Notes: generated by a model not told the origin, from the sequence alone. DNA of 42,272 nt from a bacterium (GCA_030603495.1 JAUVXR010000023.1:1-42272); one strand, 5' to 3'; shown: positions 7,946 through 15,800, counted from the stretch's first letter. Translations and numbers: made by a program.

Positions 7946-8041
7946 AAGGCCGGCCCCCTGGTGGCATCCTGAGGAGTCGAAACTCCGTCAAGCACCTGAG
8001 AACCGGCCATTGCCGGCACGGAGTTTCTTACCTCAGGATGC
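7946..8041 (-). ncRNA. 96-nt structured leader RNA, copy A
   Basis: Read on the minus strand, it folds into three stacked helices. P1 pairs GCATCCTGAGG (8041-8031) with 7974-7964 (11 bp). P2 pairs GAAACTCCGT with ACGGAGTTTC (10 bp). P3 is a 6-bp hairpin with an AATG loop. Downstream, GGGGGCC (7958-7952) can pair with GGTCCCC (7939-7933), and the GGTG after P3 could pair with CACC after P1 as a pseudoknot. A second copy, also exactly 96 nt, lies at 27731-27826 and is 84/96 identical with compensatory changes. It ends about 45 bases before the OB-fold gene start. It matches no riboswitch class that I recognise. Confidence 0.75.
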
Positions 8042-8047
8042 ACCATC

Positions 8048-8077
8048 ATCATAAGCTATCGTCCGTCACTATGTCAA
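8048..8077 (-). promoter_or_regulatory. Sigma70-type promoter of the OB-fold gene leader
   Basis: Minus strand: TTGACA (8077-8072), an 18-bp spacer, then TATGAT (8053-8048). A start seven bases downstream falls at 8041, the first base of helix P1, so the RNA element would be the extreme 5' end of the transcript. Confidence 0.7.
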
Positions 8078-8254
8078 CCCTTGGGCACGAGGCGAGGCCC
8101 CAGAGGTAGCCGGTCCGGAGCGTAGGCGTCTACCCCCGGTCGCGCCCTGGCCGCGAGAATTGCAGCCGGGTGCTGTTTTGGCAAAGGGGCAGACCACACA
8201 AAGGCCATAGAAGCGCGTAGAGCGAAAGTTAGGGCAATAGCCAAGCAGTAGCCT

Positions 8255-8302
8255 GGGGCAAATCGGGGCTTTGGGGCGGAAAGAAGCGGAAGGGAATTAC
8301 CG
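8255..8302 (+). repeat. 48-bp imperfect direct repeat, right copy
   Basis: Same orientation as 5766-5813, with five differences in 48 positions. It includes the stop codon of hsdS (TTA on the plus strand at 8297-8299). A shorter match to its AAATCGGGG core also occurs near 14127, upstream of hsdR. Confidence 0.75.
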
Positions 8303-9988
8303 GCGTCGTCGGCTTTTCTTCGTATAGGCAGGATACTTGTCGTAGACGACATTGAGCAGCGCTTCGTGGTCCAGATCGCCATAGGCCGCTGCGATGGTCG
8401 CCACGTCCTGCCGGAGGTCCTCGGGTAGCTCCTGCAGGGCTTGCTCGGCTCGGCCAGCGTCGGCCAGGCTGATGCGGGTCTTGTCGTTGTCCTCTTTAAC
8501 CGCCACCAGGCTCTGGTCCTGAAGGCTTTCGAGATCGCTGTAGACCTCCTGAGCGAAGGGGCCGTAGTGGTAGGGAAGAAAGCTGTAAAGACGCCGCCGG
8601 CTGGCCCCCTCCATCTGAAGCAGGAAGGCGTACTTCATGAGGGCAGTGATGAGCACTGTGGCTTCGGCGGCGCGCCCGGCGTGCTGGGTTTTTTCGTGGA
8701 GGAAGGCCAGCAGGACAAGCTGAGGCAGGCGCTCGTAGAAGGCCTGGCGCTGGGTGATCCAGTCGGCATTGCGGGCTTCCCACTCGGCCGTGAGTTCGCC
8801 GGTGAAGGCGCGCTGCAGGACGACTTGGAAGGTGGTCTCTGCTTCTTGGAGGGCGTGCTCAAGACTATCCCTCAGCTGCTCTATCGCGGCATATTGGCGG
8901 AGGAATGACCGTTGGACGGCAATAGGCGGAATTGTAAGGCGAATACGCTTTAGGTTGGGGACGTTGAAGACGGCAACTGTTGAGCCTGGCGATAGTCGCC
9001 GGATCTGGTGTATGACGGCGGGACTAAAGTTGATGGCAACCGACAGGACTTCAGGTAGCAGTCTCTCGGGGGCCGGGGACACCTTGAGGAGATTGGGGCC
9101 GATAACCGCCCCCCGGAAGTTCTCTGGAACCACAGCTGCGCGGCCGGCGGTGCCAGTCCTGGTTATGATGACGTCGCCCGGGCTCACTCGGCAACTCGCT
9201 AGTTGGGCGGCCTTATCGGGCGTCACAAACTTGTCTCGCGTGTCGATAAACCGGTTAGAGGCCACATTGTCAATACCCAACACAGGTATTCCGCTATCAG
9301 TTAGTTCCGAGATGTGTAGTTGGCTTCCGAATGGGCCACACTTGACCCCACGCCGGTCGCGGACCAACTGTGCCAACGGCCTCACGTCGTAGCCTGCAGT
9401 GTCTCCCTCTGGGTCGCCAAGAGTGGTGTGGAAGAGAGCAATCAGGATGTCGTCCGCAAGCTTGAGGGCCTCCTGCCGCTTGCGCCGTATCTCATCCGCC
9501 TTCTGCAAGATCGCCACGATCCGCTCCTGCACAGGAAGAGGGGGAAGGGGGATGGGTATTTGCTTCGCCATGGTCTGATTCAGTTTCGAACGTGTTGTGC
9601 CGGAGACTAATGGAAGAATATCCGGGCGTATGACCAGGCTATAGTAGAGATAGTCGTGGGTGATGATTCCGGGAAGTGCGCGTAGTACGTGCGCATGATT
9701 GTTGACCCATGTTTTCCCAGAAACGGGGTAGGCAATCGGTTCAGTCGTGGATCCGAAAGGTCCGGCATCTTCTGCTAGAAGGACGAGGTCTTCGTCGAAT
9801 AGGTAATCATCAATCCAACCGACTTGGCCGTTTGCTCCATAGTATGGGAAGAGATCCTCGGGTTTCTTGCCTGCGATGCGCTCTTGGCGGGCTGCCTCAT
9901 TGATAGGGCGCCGGATGTGATCGAGGAATTCGGCAACCTCGCCCAGGTTCTTGGTTGGCCAGTACTTCGCGTGTTCCGAGGGCTTCAT
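8297..9988 (-). CDS. hsdS: Type I restriction-modification specificity subunit HsdS with extra C-terminal domain
   Basis: 563 aa. Two target-recognition domains (about residues 1-145 and 200-340) are each followed by a conserved helix region: 'IPIPLPPLPVQERIVAIL' near 144-161 and 'LTIPPIAVQRSFL' near 351-363. This is the normal HsdS half-repeat plan and reads the bipartite DNA target for HsdM and HsdR. Unlike ordinary HsdS (about 400-450 aa), it continues with a ~145-residue domain (about 420-563) containing LVLLAFLHEKTQ, a predicted helix with KYAFLLQ, then 'FLPYHYGPFAQEVYSDLESL'. That resembles YwgA/Panacea (DUF4065)-type domains known from antitoxin-like proteins. The start overlaps the hsdM stop by four bases (ATGA). 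A very basic tail (KKSRRRR) ends inside a repeat. Confidence 0.9.
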   Translation of the reverse strand: MKPSEHAKYWPTKNLGEVAEFLDHIRRPINEAARQERIAGKKPEDLFPYYGANGQVGWIDDYLFDEDLVLLAEDAGPFGSTTEPIAYPVSGKTWVNNHAHVLRALPGIITHDYLYYSLVIRPDILPLVSGTTRSKLNQTMAKQIPIPLPPLPVQERIVAILQKADEIRRKRQEALKLADDILIALFHTTLGDPEGDTAGYDVRPLAQLVRDRRGVKCGPFGSQLHISELTDSGIPVLGIDNVASNRFIDTRDKFVTPDKAAQLASCRVSPGDVIITRTGTAGRAAVVPENFRGAVIGPNLLKVSPAPERLLPEVLSVAINFSPAVIHQIRRLSPGSTVAVFNVPNLKRIRLTIPPIAVQRSFLRQYAAIEQLRDSLEHALQEAETTFQVVLQRAFTGELTAEWEARNADWITQRQAFYERLPQLVLLAFLHEKTQHAGRAAEATVLITALMKYAFLLQMEGASRRRLYSFLPYHYGPFAQEVYSDLESLQDQSLVAVKEDNDKTRISLADAGRAEQALQELPEDLRQDVATIAAAYGDLDHEALLNVVYDKYPAYTKKSRRRR

Positions 9989-11598
9989 TGCGACATCTCA
10001 CCAGTGTCGCCGTGGCTCACCATCAGCAGCAGGTCCCGCAGTTCGCTGGTGATCTCATCCTCCAGCTCCAGCAGACGGTTAATGTACACCTCGGGCGGCT
10101 GGTAGTCCACCGTCTCAGCTTCGTGCGGGCAGTAGCGCCCGGCAGTGAGGTTGTAGTTGGTCTCCCGTATCTGCTCGACGGTCACCCACCAGGACGTTTG
10201 GCTCTCGAACTGCGCGAGGTCGTCCGCCTTGGGGATCGCCCTGACACCACCATCACGCTGGTGGACCCAGTTGTACGGCCAGAGTAAGACCATGTGCTCC
10301 AGGTCGCCGTCGGTGTCGAAGTCGGGGAGGGGCCGGCGGGTCGCACCGAGATCACGCCCGTCGCTGTCGACGCCGTAGAACCAGACCCTGGAGGTCCGAA
10401 TGTCATCCTTGCCCAGAGGCCGCCGGAAGACGACGACGCTGGTCTTGGCCCCACTGTAGGGGTTGAAGACGCCGTTGGGCAGGCTGAGCACGGCGAGAAG
10501 CTCGAACTCCTCCACCAGACGACGGCAGATCTTGCGCAACATGCCCTTGGAGTCGAATAGCAGGCCCTCCTTGACCACGACAGCCGCCCGCCCGCCGGGG
10601 CGCAGGGCGTTCATCATGTGCTGGATGAACAGGGCCTCGTAGAGCTTGATGTGGTATTCGAAGTCTCCGATGCGCTCCTGCTTGGTGGGGCCGAATGGCG
10701 GATTGGCGAGGATGATGTCGTACTTGCCCTTGTGCACGTCCTGGGCTTTGTTGGAGATGCTGTCGTCGTTCTGAAGTTGGGCAGAGCCGTCTCCGTGCAG
10801 GATCATGTTCATGAGCGCCAGCTTGAAGACCAGGGGAACATGCTCGACACCGATAAGGTGCCTCTCCTTTAGGTCACGGATACGCCGCTCCTTCTCGGTA
10901 TAGGAGACGCGCTGCTGGTCAATCTGGCCCCGGACGTACTCGAAGGCCCTGACGATGAAGCCGGCGGTTCCGCACGCGGGATCATAGATGGTCTCGCCCA
11001 TGCCCGGCTCGACGATCTGCACCATCCGGTCCACGATATGGCGCGGGGTGAAGTACTCGGCGAACTCCTTGTCCTGTCCGTGCCTGCGAAGAAGATCCTC
11101 GTACGCGTGGCCAATGACATCGTAGCGTTCGCCCTGCTCACCGAGGCCTCGGGCCATGATCTCGCGCAAGTTCAGCTCACGGAGGCGCGAGGCAAGGGCG
11201 CGAACGGTGGTTGTGTAGCGCAGGGGAAAGAGTACGTCCTCGAAGAGCCGCCGGACGTCGGTAGCCGTAGGGTGATGGGAGTCACGCTGTGCGAGGTCTC
11301 GGAACATGCGGCGGCAGAACTCAATGCTGTCGGAAAAGCCGTGCTCCCTGGCATAACCGTCCGGGTCTGGTGCCCAACAGCCGAACCGGTACAGGTCCGG
11401 GATAAGCTGCTGGTCGTCGGGCAGGTGAGTGCCCCGGGCTTCCTCCTCCTCGGCGGCCATTTCATCCCAGAGCTTCATGAACAGGAAGAGGCTGAAGATT
11501 TCCAAGCGTTCGGTGGCGTGGAGGGCATCGTCGCGGAAGACGTTGGCGATGTCCCAAAGCTCGTCCCCGAACTGGTTGAAGTCAGGGGTCGTTGCCAT
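9985..11598 (-). CDS. hsdM: Type I restriction-modification DNA methyltransferase subunit HsdM
   Basis: 537 aa. An N-terminal helical HsdM domain (about 1-140) precedes the N6-adenine methylase domain. The AdoMet-binding motif I reads YDPACGTAGF (about 205-214) and the catalytic motif IV is NPPF (about 299-302). It methylates adenine at the target read by HsdS and forms the M2S core that HsdR joins. It lies between hsdR (17-bp overlap) and hsdS (4-bp overlap), so the three are translated as one operon. GGGGAG lies eight bases before the ATG. Motifs and length are normal for the family. Confidence 0.95.
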   Translation of the reverse strand: MATTPDFNQFGDELWDIANVFRDDALHATERLEIFSLFLFMKLWDEMAAEEEEARGTHLPDDQQLIPDLYRFGCWAPDPDGYAREHGFSDSIEFCRRMFRDLAQRDSHHPTATDVRRLFEDVLFPLRYTTTVRALASRLRELNLREIMARGLGEQGERYDVIGHAYEDLLRRHGQDKEFAEYFTPRHIVDRMVQIVEPGMGETIYDPACGTAGFIVRAFEYVRGQIDQQRVSYTEKERRIRDLKERHLIGVEHVPLVFKLALMNMILHGDGSAQLQNDDSISNKAQDVHKGKYDIILANPPFGPTKQERIGDFEYHIKLYEALFIQHMMNALRPGGRAAVVVKEGLLFDSKGMLRKICRRLVEEFELLAVLSLPNGVFNPYSGAKTSVVVFRRPLGKDDIRTSRVWFYGVDSDGRDLGATRRPLPDFDTDGDLEHMVLLWPYNWVHQRDGGVRAIPKADDLAQFESQTSWWVTVEQIRETNYNLTAGRYCPHEAETVDYQPPEVYINRLLELEDEITSELRDLLLMVSHGDTGEMSQ

Positions 11599-13912
11599 GT
11601 TGCTGCTCCCCTTGAACTGGCATTCGGACCTCGAGGTTCATTGCCTGGTCCGCGAACGCGATGAGGCTGTCCAGGCTGCCGAACACGCGCTTGATGTTGG
11701 CGAGACCGCCTGCCTGCTGGAGCCATTGGCTGCGCAGGATCTGCTCCGGCCTGATCTCGGGGTTCGCCCGCTTGAAGTCGCAGACCATGAAGACAAGTTC
11801 TCGCTGCTCCTTGTTGAGGCCTTTGTCCCGCGCCCACTGCTCGAACTGACGGCGGCGTGTCAGGGTGTCGAAGTCGGCCTCGCCACTGGCGACGGCAGCA
11901 AAGTCCTCCAGCGTAGCTTCCGGCTCGCCGTACAGATCGCGCAGGGCTTCCAGGGCGAAGCCGAGAGTGGCGAGGAAAGCATGGTCGGGCACCGGGGTGT
12001 TCTGTAGGTAGCGCCAGGAAAGGACAGTCTGGGCGAAGCGCTGCTTCAGGGCTTCGCGCTGCAGTCCGCCGCGTAGCTGGGCCTCGACCTGGCGGCGTAG
12101 TTCTTCGAGGATCGCGGGCGAGATGGTCTCGGAGAAGACGAGGTGGACCGGAACGTCTGCAATGACCATTTGCTGCTCGGCTCCAGGTCGCTCCGCAGGC
12201 GCGCCTTCCGGCTGTTCCTCTTCTTCCCGCTCCTCGCGGATCAGGTCTTCCTCTTCCTGCTCCACAGGCTCTTCTTCGATGCCCTGGGTGTCGTTCGTGA
12301 TGACCGGTTCGAGGCGCGTGATGTCTACGAAATCCACGAGCTTGTAGAGGGTCTTGCCGGTCTCCTGGCACTTGCGCGTGCCTCGTCCCTTCATCTGGAC
12401 GTAGAGCACCTTGGACTTCGTGGGTCGGGCCATGAGCAGGACTTCCACATCCGGGGCGTCTATGCCGGTGTCCAGCATACCGATGCCCACGAGCACGATA
12501 GGGCGTGGGTCCATGTTGGGGTCTTTGTGGGATTGCTCGATGATGGCGCTGCGTTCGGCAGCGTCTGTGACCCTTTGGAACTCCTCGATGATCCCCGCCG
12601 CGCCTGGCATTTCGTTGTGTACGGCCACAATGAAGCTCTCCGCTGCCGCGTCATTGGGCGGTAGGTTGTTGCGGCGATTGTACTCCTCAATGAGTGCATA
12701 GCGCAGGTTCTTGGCGTGGGCGATGGAAGCGGCGAAGACAATAGTCTTGACGGGCTCTCGGGTCCCGAGCATGTCCTCGAAGTAGGTCTGGGCAATCAGA
12801 CGGTTGCGCTCAGGCACGTCGACGGCGCGGCCCAGTTGACCCGGCTCGAAGTCGAAGCCCATGTCATGGACGCCTTCGAGGTCTACGTTGGTGTGGAGCT
12901 TGTGGTGGATGCACTGAGCGAGGCGTTCCCACTCCGTCACCTCGGGGTTCGTCTCGGCTTGCCGGATGGTGTAGCGGTAGATCGGGCCTCGGTACTGACC
13001 CGGATCGGTGAAAAAGCGGTCGGTGTTGACGGTCTCCTTGTCTGTGGGCGTGGCCGTCAAGCCGAGGAGAATGGCTCCGCCCTCAGCAAAGTACTCCAGC
13101 ACTGGATACCAATCGCCGAAGTAAGAGCGGTGGCATTCGTCGAGGATGACGAGGTCAAAGTGATCCTGGGGATAGTGTCGGTGCTTATCGCGGGCTGCCA
13201 AGTGTTGGATCGTGGTGACCAGCACGTCGCGGTGCCGGTCGTCCTTGCCGCCGGTTGCCCGGTCAATGTTGAAGTTGTCGCCGAGGTGTGTTTTGAACTT
13301 TCTGACGGTCTGAGCGGCCAGGGCGTCGCGATCTACCAGGAAGACTGCTCGTCTGACCAGGCCGACAGACCACAGCTTAGCGATAACCCCTGCTGCGGTG
13401 ATGGTTTTGCCCGTACCGGTGGCCATCTGAAGGTACATCCGCTTGCGAGCTGATTGGGCCGCAGCGAGGACTTGCGAGACCGCTACACGCTGGTAGTCGC
13501 GCAGAGTACCGTGTAGCTCGGTAGCCTGGGGTTGAAAGAACTCACGGAACTCCGCCGGAGTGGGGAAGGAAGCGAGACGTTCCGGTAGAGTGTTCGCCCT
13601 GAGGTTCTGGCGAAGGAACCCCGATCCGTCGCTGGCGAAGACGAGAGGGACATCCTGGCCTGTGTTCTCGCGGTAGGCGCGGGCATATCCCTTCGCCTGC
13701 TCAAGTGCAGCCCAGAGGTCTTTGCCGGGCTTCTTGGCCTCAAGGATCGCGACAACACGACCATCATACAGGAAGACCCGGTCGGCCTCTTGTCCGTCGA
13801 GGTCTTCGCGCCAGCGCTTGCGGGTGACGGTGAAGTCCGTGAGGTCCCATCCCCGTTCGCGCAGATGCTCCTCTATGAGTGTCTCGGCATCGGCTTCGCT
13901 GATAGCAGTCAA
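11582..13912 (-). CDS. hsdR: Type I restriction endonuclease/translocase subunit HsdR (EcoEI-like)
   Basis: 776 aa from a TTG at 13912, chosen because a perfect AGGAGG sits seven bases upstream. The frame is open for 51 more codons, but those residues do not look like protein of this family. The N-terminal nuclease domain has DRVFLYDGRVVAILEAKK, the D...E-x-K signature, near residues 44-61. The SF2 motor follows with GTGKT (166-170) and DECH (258-261), then a later RPTKSKVLYVQMKGRGTR segment (motif VI). An acidic Glu-rich linker precedes an EcoEI-type C-terminal domain. It cleaves unmethylated DNA after ATP-driven translocation. It is first in the operon and intact. Confidence 0.95.
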   Translation of the reverse strand: MTAISEADAETLIEEHLRERGWDLTDFTVTRKRWREDLDGQEADRVFLYDGRVVAILEAKKPGKDLWAALEQAKGYARAYRENTGQDVPLVFASDGSGFLRQNLRANTLPERLASFPTPAEFREFFQPQATELHGTLRDYQRVAVSQVLAAAQSARKRMYLQMATGTGKTITAAGVIAKLWSVGLVRRAVFLVDRDALAAQTVRKFKTHLGDNFNIDRATGGKDDRHRDVLVTTIQHLAARDKHRHYPQDHFDLVILDECHRSYFGDWYPVLEYFAEGGAILLGLTATPTDKETVNTDRFFTDPGQYRGPIYRYTIRQAETNPEVTEWERLAQCIHHKLHTNVDLEGVHDMGFDFEPGQLGRAVDVPERNRLIAQTYFEDMLGTREPVKTIVFAASIAHAKNLRYALIEEYNRRNNLPPNDAAAESFIVAVHNEMPGAAGIIEEFQRVTDAAERSAIIEQSHKDPNMDPRPIVLVGIGMLDTGIDAPDVEVLLMARPTKSKVLYVQMKGRGTRKCQETGKTLYKLVDFVDITRLEPVITNDTQGIEEEPVEQEEEDLIREEREEEEQPEGAPAERPGAEQQMVIADVPVHLVFSETISPAILEELRRQVEAQLRGGLQREALKQRFAQTVLSWRYLQNTPVPDHAFLATLGFALEALRDLYGEPEATLEDFAAVASGEADFDTLTRRRQFEQWARDKGLNKEQRELVFMVCDFKRANPEIRPEQILRSQWLQQAGGLANIKRVFGSLDSLIAFADQAMNLEVRMPVQGEQQHGNDP

Positions 13913-14187
13913 CGATGTGCCTCCTGCATCGTTACTGAGACGGTGCGGCACGTGTAGTGGCGGAAACGCCACGAGAATATTCGCTGCAAGACGAAGATAT
14001 TCCTCCTTAGGCGGAGAGGAGGAAGGTGGGATCAGGTGGATGGCGAATGAACATACATAGAGCACGGGGCTGGCAGCGTGGGAAAGTAGGCACTAAACCG
14101 AGGGGTATCGTCCCACAATGCGCCGGCAAATCGGGGTGGAATGGGGGCTTATTGGCAAGTAACTCGGCTTATGTCACCCCTTAGTCT

Positions 14188-14715
14188 TCAATCTCCCACG
14201 GTTCCCGAAAGCTTCTCCACCAACTCCCCAAATGCTTTGGTCTGGGCTTCCCTGTCCTGAATCACTACGAGTTCCCGCAACTGCCGTCCCGAGTATATGC
14301 GTTGCTCCCGAGCAGGAAGGGCTATAACGTACTCCTGGATCCGATCAGGGAGCTGGAGCAAACTCATAACCTGCGTTACCCGTGCGCGACTCAGCCCGCA
14401 CCGGCGAGCAATCTCTGCCCGATTGTTAACCACCCCGCCTTCTAACAGCCCCTGAAACTCATACGCGAGGGTAAGTGGATACCTGTACGGACTCTCCTGG
14501 ACTTTTTGAAGGCCCGGTTCTTCCCGTAATATCAAGCTTTTCGGGCAAAATGTAAAGCGCTCGAAAAAGTTCCTTCTGTGACCCATCCCCATCGGAGCCT
14601 GGTTCCTTGGCATTCTCCGGATCACCTCCCTGACGTCTGCGCCACGGACCGCCGTTCCCGTTTCGTCCTTGCGTTGGTTCGGACTCACTGATCTGGCAAC
14701 CCTTTCCGCTGCCAA
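14188..14715 (-). pseudogene. ParB/KorB-like HTH fragment, recombinase-tail homologue
   Basis: The frame is 175 codons, but clear similarity begins only around residue 49. From there it matches the C-terminal tail of the serine recombinase at 25278-27194: a shared 'YPLTLAYEFQ' block, then 'GVVNNRAEIAR', 'CGLSRARVTQVM', and 'IQEYVIALPAREQRIYSGR'. These form a ParB/KorB-type DNA-binding HTH. The first ~48 residues overlap the junction with an IS3 remnant on the opposite strand and are probably not genuine. The most likely reading is a recombinase gene truncated by IS insertion or deletion. A free-standing HTH protein is the alternative. Confidence 0.6.
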
Positions 14716-14718
14716 GCA

Positions 14719-15125
14719 GTGGCGGTCGGTGGCTGGACCACAACGATGAATCCTCCCAACTTGAATAGATCCCAGAGAGTCAAGCCCGTATGGCGATGGT
14801 TGTGGCGCGTAGGGGTCAAGCCCCTCTATATCGAGCCAGGCAGTCCCTGGGAGAATGGGTATCTAGAATCGTTCAACGGCAAGTTGCGGGACGAGCTGTT
14901 GAATGGGGAGATCTTTGACACCCTCCTGGAGGCGCAGGTACTAACGCAGCGATGGCGAAGGCACTATAATACAGTGAGGCCCCACAGTGCGCTCAACTAC
15001 CAACCACCAGCCCCGGAGGCGCTCCAGCCACGGCCTCCAGCTTCGGCTACGCCTCAGCTTACGGCCATGGCTATGCAGGCTGTAGGACTAACATAGCAGG
15101 TGGTACCACTAACGGGGGCAGGTCA
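14719..15125 (+). mobile_element. IS3-family element remnant (3' part of OrfB transposase)
   Basis: From about 14790 to TAG 15094-15096 the frame matches the end of an IS3-type DDE integrase: GVKPLYIEPGSPWENGY, SFNGKLRDELLNGE, and WRRHYNTVRPHSALNY. The final catalytic Glu (in WENGYLES) is present but the first two Asp residues are lost, so it is inactive. The residues before ~14790 are unrelated and mark the truncation point. The sequence just after the stop, with GGGGGCAGGTCA near 15114-15125, resembles the right end of such elements. It abuts the truncated recombinase tail on the other strand. Confidence 0.8.
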
Positions 15126-15193
15126 GTACTACCAGTCGCGGCTTCTAAGTTACAACACAGGCCACACGTTATCCTAATCTATCACTAACCCCC

Positions 15194-15222
15194 TTGACAC
15201 AAAGTCGGCGAAGTGTTACAAT
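15194..15222 (+). promoter_or_regulatory. Consensus sigma70 promoter P1
   Basis: TTGACA (15194-15199), a 17-bp spacer, then TACAAT (15217-15222). The expected start is near 15229. No gene follows directly. The nearest termination signal is the hairpin at 15473-15512. Confidence 0.7.
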
Positions 15223-15305
15223 ATCATTAGGACTTGGTGAGTACCGTAATCATACGCTTGGGGTGGGACCCTGCCAACTACGAAAACTAACGTAGGGCTA
15301 ACCTC

Positions 15306-15334
15306 TTGACAATCATTCCGGTAGCTGCTATACT
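15306..15334 (+). promoter_or_regulatory. Consensus sigma70 promoter P2
   Basis: TTGACA (15306-15311), a 17-bp spacer, then TATACT (15329-15334). The expected start is near 15341. It is in tandem with P1, 112 bases downstream. Confidence 0.7.
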
Positions 15335-15340
15335 ATGAAG

Positions 15341-15512
15341 TGACAATTCGGTAGTCGTCGTCAGTAGATGTAGGCTCGGGACTCATACACAGAAGCAGCC
15401 ATAGATGCGCTAACCATCGCCGCTTTCACTTTGCAGCAGTAGCTATACAATCAGTTTAAGCAACTTACGACACCGTCCGGGGGGACGAGCCAGTGGAACC
15501 CCGGGCGGTTTT
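15341..15512 (+). ncRNA. Candidate noncoding transcript or attenuated leader from P1/P2
   Basis: The region between the P2 start and the terminator at 15473-15512 is about 170 nt and has no credible reading frame. Two strong promoters followed by a terminator with no gene between suggest either an independent small RNA or a leader whose terminator is sometimes read through into the lipoprotein gene at 15801. I see no match to a known RNA family. Confidence 0.4.
15473..15512 (+). terminator. Rho-independent terminator-like hairpin
   Basis: CCGTCCGGGG (15473-15482) pairs with CCCCGGGCGG (15499-15508), ten pairs including one G-T, followed by TTTT (15509-15512). The loop is 16 bases. Confidence 0.6.
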
Positions 15513-15594
15513 GTGTCTGGGAACGCATCTCAACAACTGATAGTGACGAGGAGGAGAGCGAGCCAGAGCCGGAGTCAATCCGGCTCAACCGAGT

Positions 15595-15669
15595 AAAAAA
15601 GAGGGCCAGCGAGCGGCTACTCGCTGACCCTGAGGCAAACACAAATCCTAGCGTGGACGGTTTGCCTAT
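15595..15669 (-). ncRNA. Candidate ~75-nt small RNA with own promoter and terminator
   Basis: Minus strand. An 8-bp perfect hairpin (AGGCAAAC at 15667-15660 with GTTTGCCT at 15640-15633, 19-nt loop) is followed two bases later by the terminator hairpin (15630-15603, ten paired of eleven positions, 6-nt loop). The RNA then ends in UCUUUUUU, with the main T-run at 15600-15595. The promoter at 15704-15676 predicts a start at about 15669. No start codon with a useful frame is inside. This is a compact two-hairpin sRNA layout. It would be antisense to the 5' region upstream of the lipoprotein gene if that mRNA extends here. Confidence 0.6.
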
Positions 15670-15675
15670 GTGTAT

Positions 15676-15704
15676 ATTATACCACGGTATGGCTCGCAGG
15701 TAAA
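15676..15704 (-). promoter_or_regulatory. Promoter of the minus-strand small RNA
   Basis: Minus strand: TTTACC (15704-15699), a 17-bp spacer, then a perfect TATAAT (15681-15676), seven bases before the proposed RNA start. Confidence 0.6.
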
Positions 15705-15763
15705 CTCCCTAGCTACTCCCCCTCACATTGGCCATATCGGTACCGGGGGCAATATCTTTAGCG

Positions 15764-15780
15764 TAAGAGAGCATCTCTTA
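15764..15780 (+). promoter_or_regulatory. Perfect inverted repeat before the lipoprotein gene
   Basis: TAAGAGA-GCA-TCTCTTA, a 7-bp palindrome with a 3-bp centre, ends about eight bases before the AGAAGGAGGG ribosome-binding site. It could be a repressor operator or an RNA hairpin that modulates translation. Confidence 0.45.
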
Positions 15781-15800
15781 AACTAGAAGGAGGGATTCAG

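Larger units (their letters stand above)
15126..15800. other. Promoter- and hairpin-rich intergenic region
   Basis: No protein-coding gene is evident. It contains two consensus plus-strand promoters, a plus-strand terminator, a compact minus-strand promoter-hairpin-terminator unit and an inverted repeat just before the next gene. Each is annotated separately. Confidence 0.6.

Noticed and set aside
7946-8041. Glycine riboswitch suggested by CTCTCAGG-like sequence on the minus strand
   Set aside because: Only that short string is shared. The helix order, spacing and lack of a paired second aptamer do not fit the glycine class.
7946-8041. Integron attC site or MITE as explanation for the 96-nt repeat
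   Set aside because: No GTTRRRY/RYYYAAC core pair is present, no target duplications flank the copies, and both copies keep the same position and orientation relative to a promoter and a gene.
11582-14065. HsdR start at the upstream in-frame codon near 14065
   Set aside because: The additional 51 codons do not resemble the family, and a perfect AGGAGG sits seven bases before the TTG at 13912.
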